Positions 35,101 through 47,262 of a DNA stretch of 64,000 nucleotides are shown in pieces. The notes beneath the pieces were generated by a model. The model was not told the origin of the DNA, made no database searches, and was given only the letters and a program-made list of their open reading frames with translations. Each line of letters begins with the position of its first letter. Position 1 is the first letter of the stretch. The position numbers and the translations under genes were made by a program. This stretch comes from Cyanoderma ruficeps (Eukaryota > Chordata > Aves > Passeriformes > Timaliidae), in NCBI GenBank assembly GCA_008694505.1, contig VZDJ01000011.1:1260007-1324006 (forward strand). Direction: 5' to 3'.

Positions 35101-38100
35101 TAGCAATTCCAAGAGTGGAAAACAAACAAGTAATCTATGTTGGAGAAAGGACTTGCAGAAGATCTAAAAATCCTCTTTTATTCATTGTCTAGGCAGTTCT
35201 TCAGTCATCAGTTCATCATGTTTCCTTGTATTGGCAAAAACACCAGATGAAAGATCTCATCTCTAGGTGCCCATCATTTATTTCATTCAGTAAGTTAATC
35301 TAAAAAAAATGAGGACAGTATTAATGCATCACAGAGTTACAAGGCAAACCAAGAAAAGATTGTTCAAAGAAGCTATTACTAGGCTTTCCTAGAAAGCATA
35401 ACTTCAATATCAAACATCTAAATTACTTTGGATCCTGTTACTTCTCTTAGTGCCCAAATTGAAACAATTAAACCACAATTTTCGAAAGATTAAGCAAGTG
35501 CTTGCTGGAGTCAATAGTAGGTCATAATAGTTGTGGCCACCTTGGTAATAACCAGATAGAAAAATCTGAATAAATTATCAGTGAAATGAGAAGTAATAAA
35601 AAAATTAGGGTTTTTTTTAGATACTTTTAGGATCTCTTTAGATATCTATGCATATAAAACATATAGGGGAAAAGCTATAAATTTTCTGTAATGATACCCT
35701 AGAGAAACTGTTTTCCATGACTAAAGTTCTACAGAAGCCTGGTTATCCCTTAGGTTTCCCAAGTTAATCTTGCATCTCCATAGCGAATCTCTCTTGATAT
35801 ACAGTTCTGTTTTTCCTATTGTTTCATCTGCAGGTCCCTTTCCCAGTGATGCACAGATCTTGAGACAAGGCATAAAAGATAAAGGCAAAAGTAGGTAGTT
35901 GGTCTCTATAGCACAAAACATTTCTGACACAGAAACTGTTGATCTTGAGAAAACCTCTCTGTTTATATTTTTATTTTCATATTTTCACATGGGATTTGGG
36001 GACCACTTGATTAAATTTCACTATATTTGGAAGAAAGTAGATGGTCCTAGTGAGACATATGTCAAAGTAGAGTTAGTAGAGCATTTATCTTATGCTCAGT
36101 GACAGCACTGATCTTGTATGCTTAGGAACTAGTTGTCCTGCATGGTTAAAACTATTCCTATGAAAAAATTTAGAATTATAAAGAATTATCAGCAAATTTT
36201 TGGCTTTGTTATTCCTATATTTTTCCTTTCCTTCTTAGTCAGAGTCTCTAGAACAGGAAGCTCAAGCTAATGCCAATTTGAACTGATACATTCATATTTT
36301 ACAGGACATTTCATGTCACAGTGCATACATCTGGAAATAAATGGAGAGCATTTAAGTCTGATTCAAATCACTGCAGCCATAGCTGCTTCCAAGAAAACTT
36401 TGCAGTGTGCTCTCTCAGCCTCTGCTTCTCCAGGTGGATTGCATTAGTATGCTGGTACTGATGATGTAAATACAGACAGTGGGAAATCTATGTTTACATG
36501 GCACTGCATTTAACCATCATAGATAAAAAAGGCTTTCCTCGTGGTTTTATGGTATTTTATGCTTCTGGTGTTACTGCTAACTGTTGCTAGCTTATTATTT
36601 ACATTTTGGTTGGAGAATGTTCATGACTGAGACAGACTTTGGAACAATGCTCTGAATACTTCTGTGATGTAATATACTCCTTATTCAATTTTGCAATAAT
36701 GTCTCTTCTGAATAAAAATCTTGGTGAAAAAAGGTTTTTATTTTATACAAAGATTTGCAAGGGAAATGTGAACTCACTTTGTGCTTGCTAGAAAGAATAA
36801 AAGGCCCACCCCTTTTCTGCATCCATTCTGAATGCTCCTGAATTGTGCTCTGCCAACCGTTTATATATTCAATACCATTGACTTATTCCCGTTTTCTATT
36901 TTGAGCATTAATGTACCGAATGCATATTCATAAATTCACATTCTCTAAGATACTTAGTAGGTATTTTGGAAAGATAACAGTCGAGAAGAAATGACTAATG
37001 CAGTCATCTTGTACTAGCAATATTGGTAAAAAATTGATCCAAAAATTGACTTGAATATAAGTGGGTTATAATTCCTATGCATTAACAACTTTCAGAATAG
37101 GTAAGGGAACACAGGATATTTAAAAATACCTTATACCAACAAAGCATATGATCAAAACTATAAGCAAAGTTAAAGAAAGAAAAAACCTCTTTCATTATAC
37201 TTCCTTACATAGAAATAAAGTACTTTACCTGACAGTTACAGTAGAAACATACTTTCATAAAAGAAAATGTTCTTTTTCCCAGTGTCTAAAAGAAGTTGCA
37301 GTATGAAAGGCATTCTAGCTACTGTAAATAGTTGAAAGGAGATAGAACATCAGACAAAATAGTCTAAAATTATGAGAGGGATGAAAATTGGTTTATGACA
37401 CCTTTAAGGCCTCTGCTTCTGGCTATCAGACCTTTAAGAAGGGAAAACCTCAGTCAGAAGATCAGTGGAAGAAGAGCAGAAATTTCTCCCTTAAGCATAC
37501 AGGGGTTATTGCAAACTCCCTTCTCCATCTGAGATTTTTCTGCCATGGCTGAAGCAAACACTACTGAAATGAACTTCGAGACTGCTGAGAATAAGAACAC
37601 TTTAGAACACTAAGAGCTCTTCAGGAGAACTGTTTTTCATTCAGAATCTCAGTATGGGAAGCCAGAACTGCTTTTTCTCATGGGTGAGCAGAAAGGCTAA
37701 GGGATCCTAGCTGTAGACTGGAAAGAATTTGCAAGAAGGAGACGCTTCAGATATGCATGGTGCTAGAGATGGACTAAAACTACAGAAATGGGGAACTGTA
37801 CCACCAGATTTATTATTTTCCTTGAACTGTTCTCCCACTGAAGATGAAAAAAAATCTATCCATAAATACATATCAGATAATTCCTACCCTTTGACTTAAC
37901 TTCATGTTCTCTGCTGAAAAGCTGACTGACAATGCCAAAGGCATATTCTAAATTTCAACTGAAGAAAATGTGATCAAAAGTTGAATTTTGCTTCTTGTTC
38001 CAAAAGACCACAATATTATGTATTTATTTGTTTTAGCATACAGTGAAACTAAGATATTCTTCCTAAAAGCAGAAGGAAAATAAAATTGGAGGTACTTCTT

Positions 38101-38824
38101 CACTTAACTGATAAACTCATACTTGTTCTTTCAGTGTTCTCTAACAACTGAAGCCTTACAAGGCGTCTGTCAAAAATTGACTACAGCTACTATCTAGGAG
38201 CTGCCATGCTGTTGACTTAGTAGCATTACTGAAGATGAACTTGGCAAACTACTAGCCTACTCTAGCGTGCAGTATTCTGAAACACTATCTAGAAACTCCT
38301 CTAGAAACAGTCTCTGGAAACACCTTTCCATCAACATGAAAGAAAACCTAAAGCAAGCCTTTCCATAGCTTATAGCTTAGATTGCTAATATATATATATA
38401 ATCTAGATTGATAAAATGAGGAACAGTCTTAAGATCTTTAAAAGCGACTACTGAATTGAAATATTTCTATTCTTCTGTACCTACACTGGACACCTAATAA
38501 GGGATTTGATTTTCATAGGTGAGGTGTCAACATTTTTTTAATCATCTGGAGTAAAACATTAAAGTAAAGCAGTACTTCCAAATGACTAATGTCTTTAAGA
38601 GCAAAACATTGGTCTATATCATCATATTTGGGATAGTAAAACTTTGTTTTTTGTTTTCAAATTTTTTATCTACAACTGCCTTTGAAATCCATTTTCTCTT
38701 ATACCTTAAGGATGGATTCAGGGGAATGCATGTTTGCACTGCCAGTTTACTATGCCACAAAACACAATACAGCCATGGGGCTTTTTTAGAATTCATAGAT
38801 GTTCCCAAGTATTGCAACCATGTT
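32136..38824. other. Unique AT-rich non-coding DNA
   Basis: A long stretch without recognisable genes, RNAs or young transposons. It contains one short TTTG microsatellite (34205-34225). Open frames of 60-107 codons are scattered on both strands and look random. Confidence 0.5.
34205..34225. repeat. (TTTG)n microsatellite
   Basis: Four to five tandem TTTG units. Confidence 0.8.
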
Positions 38825-38830
38825 GAAAAT

Positions 38831-39520
38831 TGTGACTGTGGGCCTTCACCCGGCCAGCCCTGACCACGCGACAATGCCCAGAGTTCTTGCCACTGGCCTC
38901 AGGGCAGCTTGCAGCGATAGAGTGTGAAAGGAAAGGCGGGACTCTCGGAGGCTAGACAAAAAACTGGGTTTATTGAGGGAACTAAGTTCCTCGCACCCCA
39001 GGACCAGTGCCTCAGGAGAGACCCTGATCCAGGAATGCAGGGGGGTTTTGTACAGAAAAGACTCAGGGGAGGGTACAGAACAATAGCCAATGGGGTAATA
39101 TCAGGGTGTGGTTTGATGCCTGACAAACATTACAGTTAACCGATGAAGCAAAGGGAAGGACTTGAATACTACCCAACCACAGCACAGCTCCTGGGTACCT
39201 TTCTGGAAGAATGGGACAGGGCTTGGGATAACAGACAGGAAGGGGGTGTACACAGTCTTAGACTGACAGTTTGGGAGAGTGGGAAAAGGGAACCAATCAG
39301 GAGCTGCAACTGGGCAGAGGCAGGAGAAGGGGTACAACATGTATCAATGTGGGATAAAAATAACCGGGGAAGAAGGGTACACAATATGGAGGGTAACTGA
39401 CAACTTACAGAAAAACAACAAGGGAGCCATCTTAAACCATCATGCCGAACACTGATCTAAACTTTAAAAAACTCATAAGCTTAATCTAAAAACTCATAAA
39501 CTCAATCAAACAACTCCACA
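38831..39520 (-). mobile_element. Solo LTR, ERVK-like family A, copy 3
   Basis: A 690-bp LTR in minus orientation, with plus-strand ends tgtgactg...ctccaca. The exact 6-bp duplication gaaaat lies at 38825-38830 and 39521-39526. The minus-strand AATAAA is at 38969-38974. The plus-strand word gaccagtgcctcaggagaga is the reverse complement of the R-region word in the LTRs at 2090 and 23524, with small changes. Its far end carries two near copies of aaactcataa. No interior remains. Frames on both strands within 38899-39400 are by-products of the LTR. Confidence 0.9.
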
Positions 39521-41466
39521 GAAAATGAGTGGCCATCCACTTTTTTGGTGCCGTCTGTCTCTGGAAATAGCTGGTTTTGATAGGCCATCCTTCAGTTAAT
39601 TCACTTGCTGGTATAATTCTCTTTGTTCCTCTTCAGTTTTGGAGACATAGGGCAGCCCTGTCTCCCCAGGATTAATTTAGACAAGTGGATCAGTACTTCT
39701 TCCTTATGATTTTGGCTTGAAGATACTCAGGGCTGTCTCAGAGCAGGCCAAAATGTAATCAACCAAATTATGACTTCTGGGTGTAAAGATCCTGGCCCAT
39801 ACACTAATTTCTATTGCCAACCAATCAGCTACTCACTTATTTTTGTTTCTACCTGCCAGCTTTGTGTAAGTCAGCTGGCAACACTTCAGTATACTGAACA
39901 TTTGAGAAATCTGGAAGTGTAGTTAAAAGAACAATACAGCCTTAGGGACATGACCAAACTCGATTTAAACAAGACTTTCACCCACTGTAACTTAGCTAGT
40001 CTGGCATGGAGCACCACTTAACAGTATTTACACATCATTGGTTTTCATAATTAGCAACTCAGTTCTCAAATACAACTGCAACTTTTTGGGAAGAGACAAG
40101 AGCTTCATGAACACTAGACTTACACTAAGTTTTCAATTAATACAGACATGTTTGTGTGCCTGAGAATATATGTTTACATTTTTGAAATCATAGAAGAGGC
40201 TGTTTTCAAGACAGGATGCCTTCACATATCTTTTCGAAGTATTTATACTCTGTCAAAACCTCCTTTACTTTCTGGTTGATCCACAAATCCTCTCCCTTCC
40301 ATCTCCTTGCACAAAGCTCCTTGTGCTTTAAATGATTTTTATTATAGAAGTCATGATGAATAACTATGATTATGTGGCCACTCTGTATTTGGCAGCAGAG
40401 TCATTGTAGTACCTATATTTAGAGCTGTTATGTTAGATTTCCCTCTTTTGCTTGTTCTTAAGAATAAGAAGTGTAGCTTTCATTTATTAAAAACAAATTT
40501 TAAAATGTGTGATCATTTATTTGGCATTAAATGTGTAGGCTATCAGAACAGGAGCCATGTCATCACTTAAGTCACTAAGCAACACAAGAATTGTATGTTG
40601 GTTGCCCCTGGGCATAGGTTGTTTTCACTCTTGCAGCATACCTGTCCTATTCCAAATAAAATATATTATAGATGTTAAAGGTAAATATTTTATACATGCT
40701 TTTTCCTTCTTTTGATAATTTTGATGATTTTGCTAGCCTTCTGCAGAAGAGTGAAAGGTGACTGAATAAAGAAGAAATTCTACTTAAGAATATTGACTGA
40801 GATTCTTTTCCCATGACAGGCAGCCTAGGCCATATGATAAAGCAGTTTCACAGTTCTTTGCTTAAGAAAGGAATCAAGTGATAATATAATAGTATCTCTG
40901 CTTCATGCAGGCTCTTTAATGATGCATTTCTCCATATTTTATGAAGAGATGCACAAATGTTGGAAATAGGTAAACATTTGCATCATGAAGGAGAGTAAAT
41001 ATTCAATCCTACAGACTTAACAATTTAAATTTTATTAACGCAACATGAGTTCTGTATTGAGGACTGAATTTGGCATTTTCTTCTTTTAGGGATTAATTGT
41101 TTATGTACAAAGCTTTTCTGGAAGTGGCTGATTATATTTCTATAATACTGATATAAAGGCAATGATATACTTTTTTTCAAATAAGGCTTGGTTTCATTTG
41201 TCAGGCTCTACTGTTAGTTAGAAATATACAACTGCTTAATTGTAACATTCTTGTTAAACAGTGCATTAGATTAAAATGAAAACTGCTTCCCAAAATGTGT
41301 TCATCACATGAACCTCAATAACTGACCAAAAGTCAGAAATTTAATGAAAATCAAGATTCTCCTGGGATCTACCAGATTCTTGTTAGAGGTGCCTCTACTG
41401 AAAAAAAAAGGATAACCTGTGTGCATGCTCTCTCATTACCAGACTTTTCTGACTTTTAAGTTCATA

Positions 41467-41494
41467 NNNNNNNNNNNNNNNNNNNNNNNNNNNN
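41467..41494. other. Assembly gap (28 N) at a TA repeat
   Basis: Twenty-eight unresolved bases abut a short TA run (41495-41506), so the gap probably hides a longer TA microsatellite. Confidence 0.95.
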
Positions 41495-41531
41495 TATATA
41501 TATATTATTTTCCCTTGCTTTCAAGAATGCC

Positions 41532-41567
41532 AATGACATCATGAGGTTTTGCGATAATGACATCATG
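41532..41567. promoter_or_regulatory. Paired aatgacatcatg motifs
   Basis: The 12-mer aatgacatcatg occurs at 41532-41543 and again at 41556-41567. Each carries TGACATCA, one base from the CRE consensus. Start-to-start spacing is 24 bp. A regulatory role is only inferred. Confidence 0.3.
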
Positions 41568-42820
41568 TTGAAGGCTACAGATAGGCAAGTGGGAATTTTC
41601 ACTTTTCTTTGACAATATTCTAAAAAGTCAAATGGTAGGCTCCTATATTCACATACTAGCTTATTTATAAATAAAATTGAGCAATTTTGAGTGAGTCATA
41701 GTCAACATTTTGTCATATTCTCCTTCACAACTAAGAGTTTACTGATGAAACTAATTTAAAAATAAGGCAGAGTTCTCAACTAATTAGTAATTACTTTCTG
41801 TCCTAAATACACTTCCTTCCTACGCACACACATGATCTTGAACTTCCTTGCTCATTTGTTTGTGAGCCTGTTTCCTTTATTACAGGTTATGTATGGAACA
41901 TCCATGTTCCAAAGAATAATCAAAGAATGCAGGCAATTGTGTACAATTTTCTGTGGGAGGGAGAAGTAGTTATGAAAATAACTAGGGCAGATAATACAGA
42001 ACAGTAGCTTACTGTTAGACTGGCAATTGGAAACCAAGTTAACATTAACTGCATGGAATATATTAGAGATTATGCAATGTGTTAACAATAACATGCATGT
42101 TAACTGTCATATTTGTTTTGAAACAATGATATGAGATGAAATTTATACAGAGAAAATGAAAAAAAAAGTTTTGTCTGTTGATGAATTTTGTGAACAAGGT
42201 GAGAAATGGGTGCTAACAGTTCAGAGATTTAGCCATATTGCAAATTGTCTGAAAAGTTCTGGATTTTTTTTTTAAAACTCTCAGATAGACATCTGATACT
42301 GATCTAGCAGTATCATGCAGAAAACTGAGCTACCAAAAGCAAATTAAAAAAAAAAAATCTTAACAGCTATCCAAACAAATATTCCATACACCTGTATACT
42401 ATATACTCTTAGTTATGTAATCCTATTTGACTTTATAGTTTCTTTATACTACTGTTGTATCTCTAGCTTTAAGGCATGAGCCAAATATCTTTGCTGTTAA
42501 GGACTATGGACACTACCAGAAGACTTTACTCATAGTGTTTGTTGCTTTATCTCTACATTATTAGTGTGTAAATGTGGGTAGCAGTCCAGACATGAATGAC
42601 CTTATCAGGGATTACTACGAAGCAAGATGTCTTTAAAAAATTTAAGATGTGCTCTTTATTGAATACAGACTATTCTCTTGAGAAGGGCTCTTTGTGGCTG
42701 TAATCTTGCTTCTACTCTCTCATATGAATCTTCTCTGGAGGTAAGAAATAAAGTTATACACAGAGCTTTACTTTTTTAAGAGTTTTCTTCCTCACGTGTA
42801 ACATTCTGGGATTCCCTCTC

Positions 42821-43432
42821 TGTCGCAGTGTCAGTCTTCGGCTTACCCGGCCAGCCCTGGCATCACGGCAAGCTAGGCACACTTCAGTGTCCAAGGACAC
42901 TGGCACGAACCTATGGGTTCTTGGTTCGTTGGGAAGCAAAGGAGTGAGATGACAGCAGGAATAAAGAGGGGACTCTAAAGAGAGTGCAACCAGCGGAGTT
43001 TATTGGACCTCTGAGCAGGGACACCTCACCTCAGAGTGCCTACCTCGACAGAAACCAGAAGCACCCGAGAACAACTACTTTTACATGGGGGTGGAACAGG
43101 GGGATAGGTTCTGCCATTGACCAGTGGGGAACAACACGGGAGTGTTTCCGAACATAAAGGGCACACACAGTAACGAATCATGAGGGAGTAGGAGGGGGGA
43201 GCAGGGATCCTGTCCAATCACTCGAGGCTCTCCTTGGAACTTTCCAGAGGCAGGGAGAAGCCCCAGAGTGACAGACAGGACCTGGGGGTTATATAAAAAA
43301 TGATTGACAGATAACTGTAACTGGGGTATACCAAGGGAAAACAAACCAGAGGGGTACACGGAATAAACCATTACATAAAACAATCTGGAAAGAGCAAGAG
43401 GAAACATAAATGACCAAATGCACACTGCCACA
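42821..43432 (-). mobile_element. Solo LTR, ERVK-like family B, copy 1
   Basis: A 612-bp LTR in minus orientation, with plus-strand ends tgtcgcag...ctgccaca. The exact 6-bp duplication cctctc lies at 42815-42820 and 43433-43438. The minus-strand AATAAA is at 42999-43004. The word gtgacagacaggacc (43268-43282), followed by atgattga and taactggggta, is shared in order with the LTR at 61457 and defines family B. No interior remains. The 116-codon minus-strand frame at 43081-43431 lies in U3 and has no recognisable domain. Confidence 0.9.
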
Positions 43433-43438
43433 CCTCTC

Positions 43439-46299
43439 CCATTAGTTACCCATCCTTTTTACAAAAACAGATGATCAGGTGTCACATGCACAAAGAGTAG
43501 ACATCAAAACGCTGTTAGTTTTTCAATGGTCTATTTTAGTTGGTGTATATTTTTACTTACAGAGGCATACATAACCTGAAAACAGTGGCAAATTGTAAGT
43601 CTCTATAACTATATAGACTATAGTCTCTATACATGTATTTATAGATCTGTGTATTCTGGGAAGATATCTTTGAAGTGAATAATAAAATTGACAGCATACT
43701 GGAAGAAAACCAAAAAGAAGAAAAGAAAAACTACAACCCAAACCTCAAACCACTGTAAATAGTAAAAATGGGAAAATGGCACTGCTAAATGGTAGTAGAA
43801 AAATAAAAAATTAATTAGTCTAAAACTCCATTTTAGCCACTGGCTATGTAGGTGCATGTTGGTTTTCTGTTCTTTTAAGCTTCATATAAAGTTTTTAAAA
43901 GTTTGAAATGAGAATGGTAATTACTTGAAGTATTGAACTATACTAAACACAACAACTTAGTACACAGACCACGCAATTTCTGTGGCTATTCTCCATAGCC
44001 CCCTCTATGGAGAGTGGGATTTAGAGACTTTATCAAAGTCTCTAAATCCCACTGACTGTCATGGAATTTTTTTTTAAATGTGTGATTGTTGCATATAAAC
44101 ACATTGAATAGATGCTGTTTATATGCAGTCTGACATAGTTCAAATAAGTGAATGGTACTTCTACAGTCATGTGCATGGTGTTGCAATCAAAAGTCTGAAG
44201 TTCTTGGAGTGCTGTATTTCTTCTAAGAGCCCAATCTAACTTCCTCACCCTTAAAAACATGCTGCAAAGCACAAGTGAAAAAGGTGTCATTGTGCTAAGG
44301 ATTAAATGGAGGATTTAAAGGATTACAAAGGATTAAATATAATGCAATTAAATGCCCTCTGATATGATGAAAAAATATCTTGTTCCCTGACAAAATAAAA
44401 AAACTGGTTACACAAAATGCTACCGGCCATTTGCATTTCATTCATGGCAATCTCAATAGGATAAAAGAATAGGAAAAAACAGCTGATAAAGTCAGGCAAA
44501 AGTTCCCTATGCATTACTATGTCTATATCTGATTGCATGACATTATATGATATCAGAAAATATGTTTTATTTCTGTGCAGTACTCTACCCTGAACTGATG
44601 GAAGAGATATACTTTAATTATTTTATTCCTGAAGTACTGAGATTAATGCTGATTGCATATAATTTATTCACTACCCAATGATCCAGAGGAAAAAAACCTT
44701 TTGTGGATAACACATTTATCAAATATTAAAATTAAATTTAAGGTGATTCTAAATCATGAAAATAACTTTCTCTATAAATAGGACATTGAATGCTTAATAC
44801 ATTTTTGTTTAATATGTTACATTGACTCTATCATGTTAAAAAAGTAAAGAAATAATTAAAATCCAATTTTCAATGTTCCTTTGGGTGTTCTTTGCAAATT
44901 TGGGAAAGTTCAACTTAGAAGTATTCCTTAATAAATTTAAATCAAGTAATTGTGGAAAAAAACATGCAAGACAAAAACAGATTGCAAAATATTCTGCTTC
45001 ATAATAATGGTTTTATTTATTAATTTCTAAAACAGTAACTTGATTGGGATTGACTTCAGGAAATTATTTATGTTATTATAGTGAGAATCAGCAAGATTTT
45101 TGTTTACTCAAGCATATTGGCAGCAAATTGTGTCATCTAAGTAGTTTAGCAATAATTTGTACTCACAACTGAAAATTGAATTGTTTCCCTCAGTGTTCCT
45201 GTATTGTTATGAATCATCATTTTCTTGCAATAGTCCACTGAAAAACATTCCAAACACAGTCATGTTGTTTGATAGATTTCTCGGTGAAGTCAATCAGACA
45301 GAACTAACCAGGTAGGCAGGCTCTTATTGTAATCCTGCATATTTGTTCTTGTTTTTCATCATTTAACAATTTTACCACAAATGTACATGATTGATAACGC
45401 TCATAAAAGACTCAAGGATGGCCAGAGAAAAAGGGGAAAATTAAGAAGTCAAGTCAATCTACAAACATTTGACTAAATGCAAATTCATCAAATTTGGCTA
45501 AATGCAAGATCTATGACAGAAGAACATAAACCATTCTTTCAGAGTGGAAGATTCAAACTTGGGAGGCAATAACTCATAAATATTAGGAGATAAGTTAATA
45601 AGAGCTGACCATGAATGACCAGTGTGCTGAGAAAAGTATTGTAACCCTTGCCTATGTGAGCAATAGTCTCAGTAAACATAGGCTGATTCTCTTATCCCTC
45701 TGTGTAGAACGGTTCACTGTGCCAGAAGAGGTAGCCATGATCAGTGGAGAAAATGTATAGACTCAAAAGAAAATTTAAATGGTTAGAAAATGGATATGAA
45801 TAGAATCACTGAATGTATAAAAAACACAGAACATGGCAATAGGGGGGGTGAGAAGATTCTATAATTTACATGAACAGAAATATGATGTTGAAGAATTAGT
45901 CACACTAGTATATTGAATTCAAGCTAACTCAGAAATTTACTCTATAAGTGAAATGAATTTAAATTAACATTGTTAACCAACTGAACAAAAGTTATGATTT
46001 GCAATTAATCCTTCATAAGAAATTTTTAAACCAAGACAAAATACAATACTAATCTAAAAGCAAAACTCCCATTGGAATACAAATTGTTATAAAGCACACC
46101 TAGAGCATGAATTGCAGAAAAGGTCAAAATAGATAGAACCAGTGTTCTGACTTTATAACCTCTACAGTTTATTAATTTAGAGAACTTCTTGTGTCTGGTA
46201 GTACATTTTCTATCTATATATCAAAGGAAGAAAAGTATACTAAACACATAAGCCATGGGACATTGACACCTTGAGAGTAAACTTTGCAAAATTGAGAAG
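43439..46299. other. AT-rich non-coding DNA with a double hairpin
   Basis: No gene recognised. The double hairpin at 43990-44053 is listed separately. Confidence 0.5.
43990..44053. repeat. Two abutting perfect inverted repeats
   Basis: Hairpin 1: tctccatag (43990-43998), loop ccccct, ctatggaga (44005-44013). Hairpin 2: the 19-bp arm agtgggatttagagacttt (44013-44031), loop atc, and its exact complement at 44035-44053. The two share base 44013. A run of nine or ten T follows about 15 bp downstream. The second stem has no mismatch. It is too short and tight-looped for a standard microRNA precursor. Confidence 0.9.
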
Positions 46300-47262
46300 G
46301 GGACCTATGTGAACTTCATGAAGGTCAAAAAGTCGATGTGCAAGGACCCATATCTGGGTCAGAAAAATCATAGAATCACAGCATGGCATGGGTTGGGAGA
46401 GACTTTAAAATATCAGATCCAAACCCACTTGCTATGGACAGGGACATTTTACACTAGATGTGATTCCTCACAGTCCCATCCAACTTGCCCTTGAACACTT
46501 CACGGGTTGGGGAATCTACAATTTTGCTGGGCAACTTCTTGGGCATTACTGAATATCAATATTGATAATGACTAACCTGAGAGCAGCCCTGCAGAGAAAG
46601 ATTGGGAGAGAGTGGTGGAAGAAACATTGGATGTGGGCTGACAACCTGCATTTGCATCCCAGAAAGTCAATTGTCTTTTGCATTGCACAAAAGAAGGGCA
46701 ATCAGCAGGATGAAGGAGTTGATTCTGCTTCTCTGTTCCTCTTTGCTGAGACCATAGCTGGAATACTTCATTCAGTTCTGGGGTCTCCATTACAAGACAT
46801 GGACCTCTCAGAACAGATCCAGAGGAGGGCAAAAAAATTCTGAGAGGGATAGAACATCTCTCCTACGAAGAAAGGCTGAGTGGGTCAAAGCAATTTCAGC
46901 CCGGAGAGGAAAAGGTTCTGAGGAGACCATATTCTGGCTGTCTAATATATAACAGGACTTACAATAAATAAGGGGATTTTTTTTTACCAAGACTGGGAGT
47001 CAAGGTACAAGGTGTTTAGCTGAAAGAGGGAAGATTTAGACTGGATACAAGGAAAGCACTTTTCACAGTGAGGGTGGTGAGATACTGGAGTGGGTTGCCC
47101 AGAGTTGTGTCTGTTGTTTGGAGGGGTCCAATGCCAGACAGGACAGGACACTGAGTAAGCAGCTCAAATGAAAGGTGCCCCTGATTGTGTCAGGTAGATT
47201 GGGCCTAAATGATCTTTAAAGTTCCTTCCAACACAAACCATTCTGTGAATCTGTGATTCTGA
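46300..47262 (+). mobile_element. CR1 LINE (+) interrupted by another CR1
   Basis: Part one (about 46300-46362) matches the CR1 reverse-transcriptase C-terminal region; it reads NFMKVKKSMCKDPYLGQ, the degraded equivalent of the stretch seen intact in the CR1 at 15116-15886. After the minus-strand insert, part two (about 46566-47262) resumes the same element. It runs through gatccagaggagggc (46816 onward), catctctcctacgaag (46855 onward) and gggttgcccagag (47092 onward) to the 3' end attctgtgaatctgtgattc. Stops and indels break every frame. The 93-codon open stretch at 46562-46843 is part of it. Confidence 0.8.
46363..46560 (-). mobile_element. CR1 LINE 3' fragment (-) nested in a CR1
   Basis: It starts with aatcatagaatcacag, the CR1 3' terminal repeat read on the opposite strand. 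Then come ggttgggagagact and the upstream CR1 segment down to ctgggcaacttctt (about 46530). It splits the plus-strand CR1 listed above, so it inserted later. No clear target duplication is seen. Confidence 0.75.

Larger units (their letters stand above)
39527..42814. other. Unique AT-rich non-coding DNA with an assembly gap
   Basis: No gene recognised. It includes a 28-base N gap beside a TA repeat and, just after it, paired TGACATCA motifs. Confidence 0.5.

Noticed and set aside
43081..43431. 116-codon minus-strand frame with hydrophobic stretches
   Set aside because: Lies within the U3 of a solo LTR with exact target duplication; no viral or host domain recognised.
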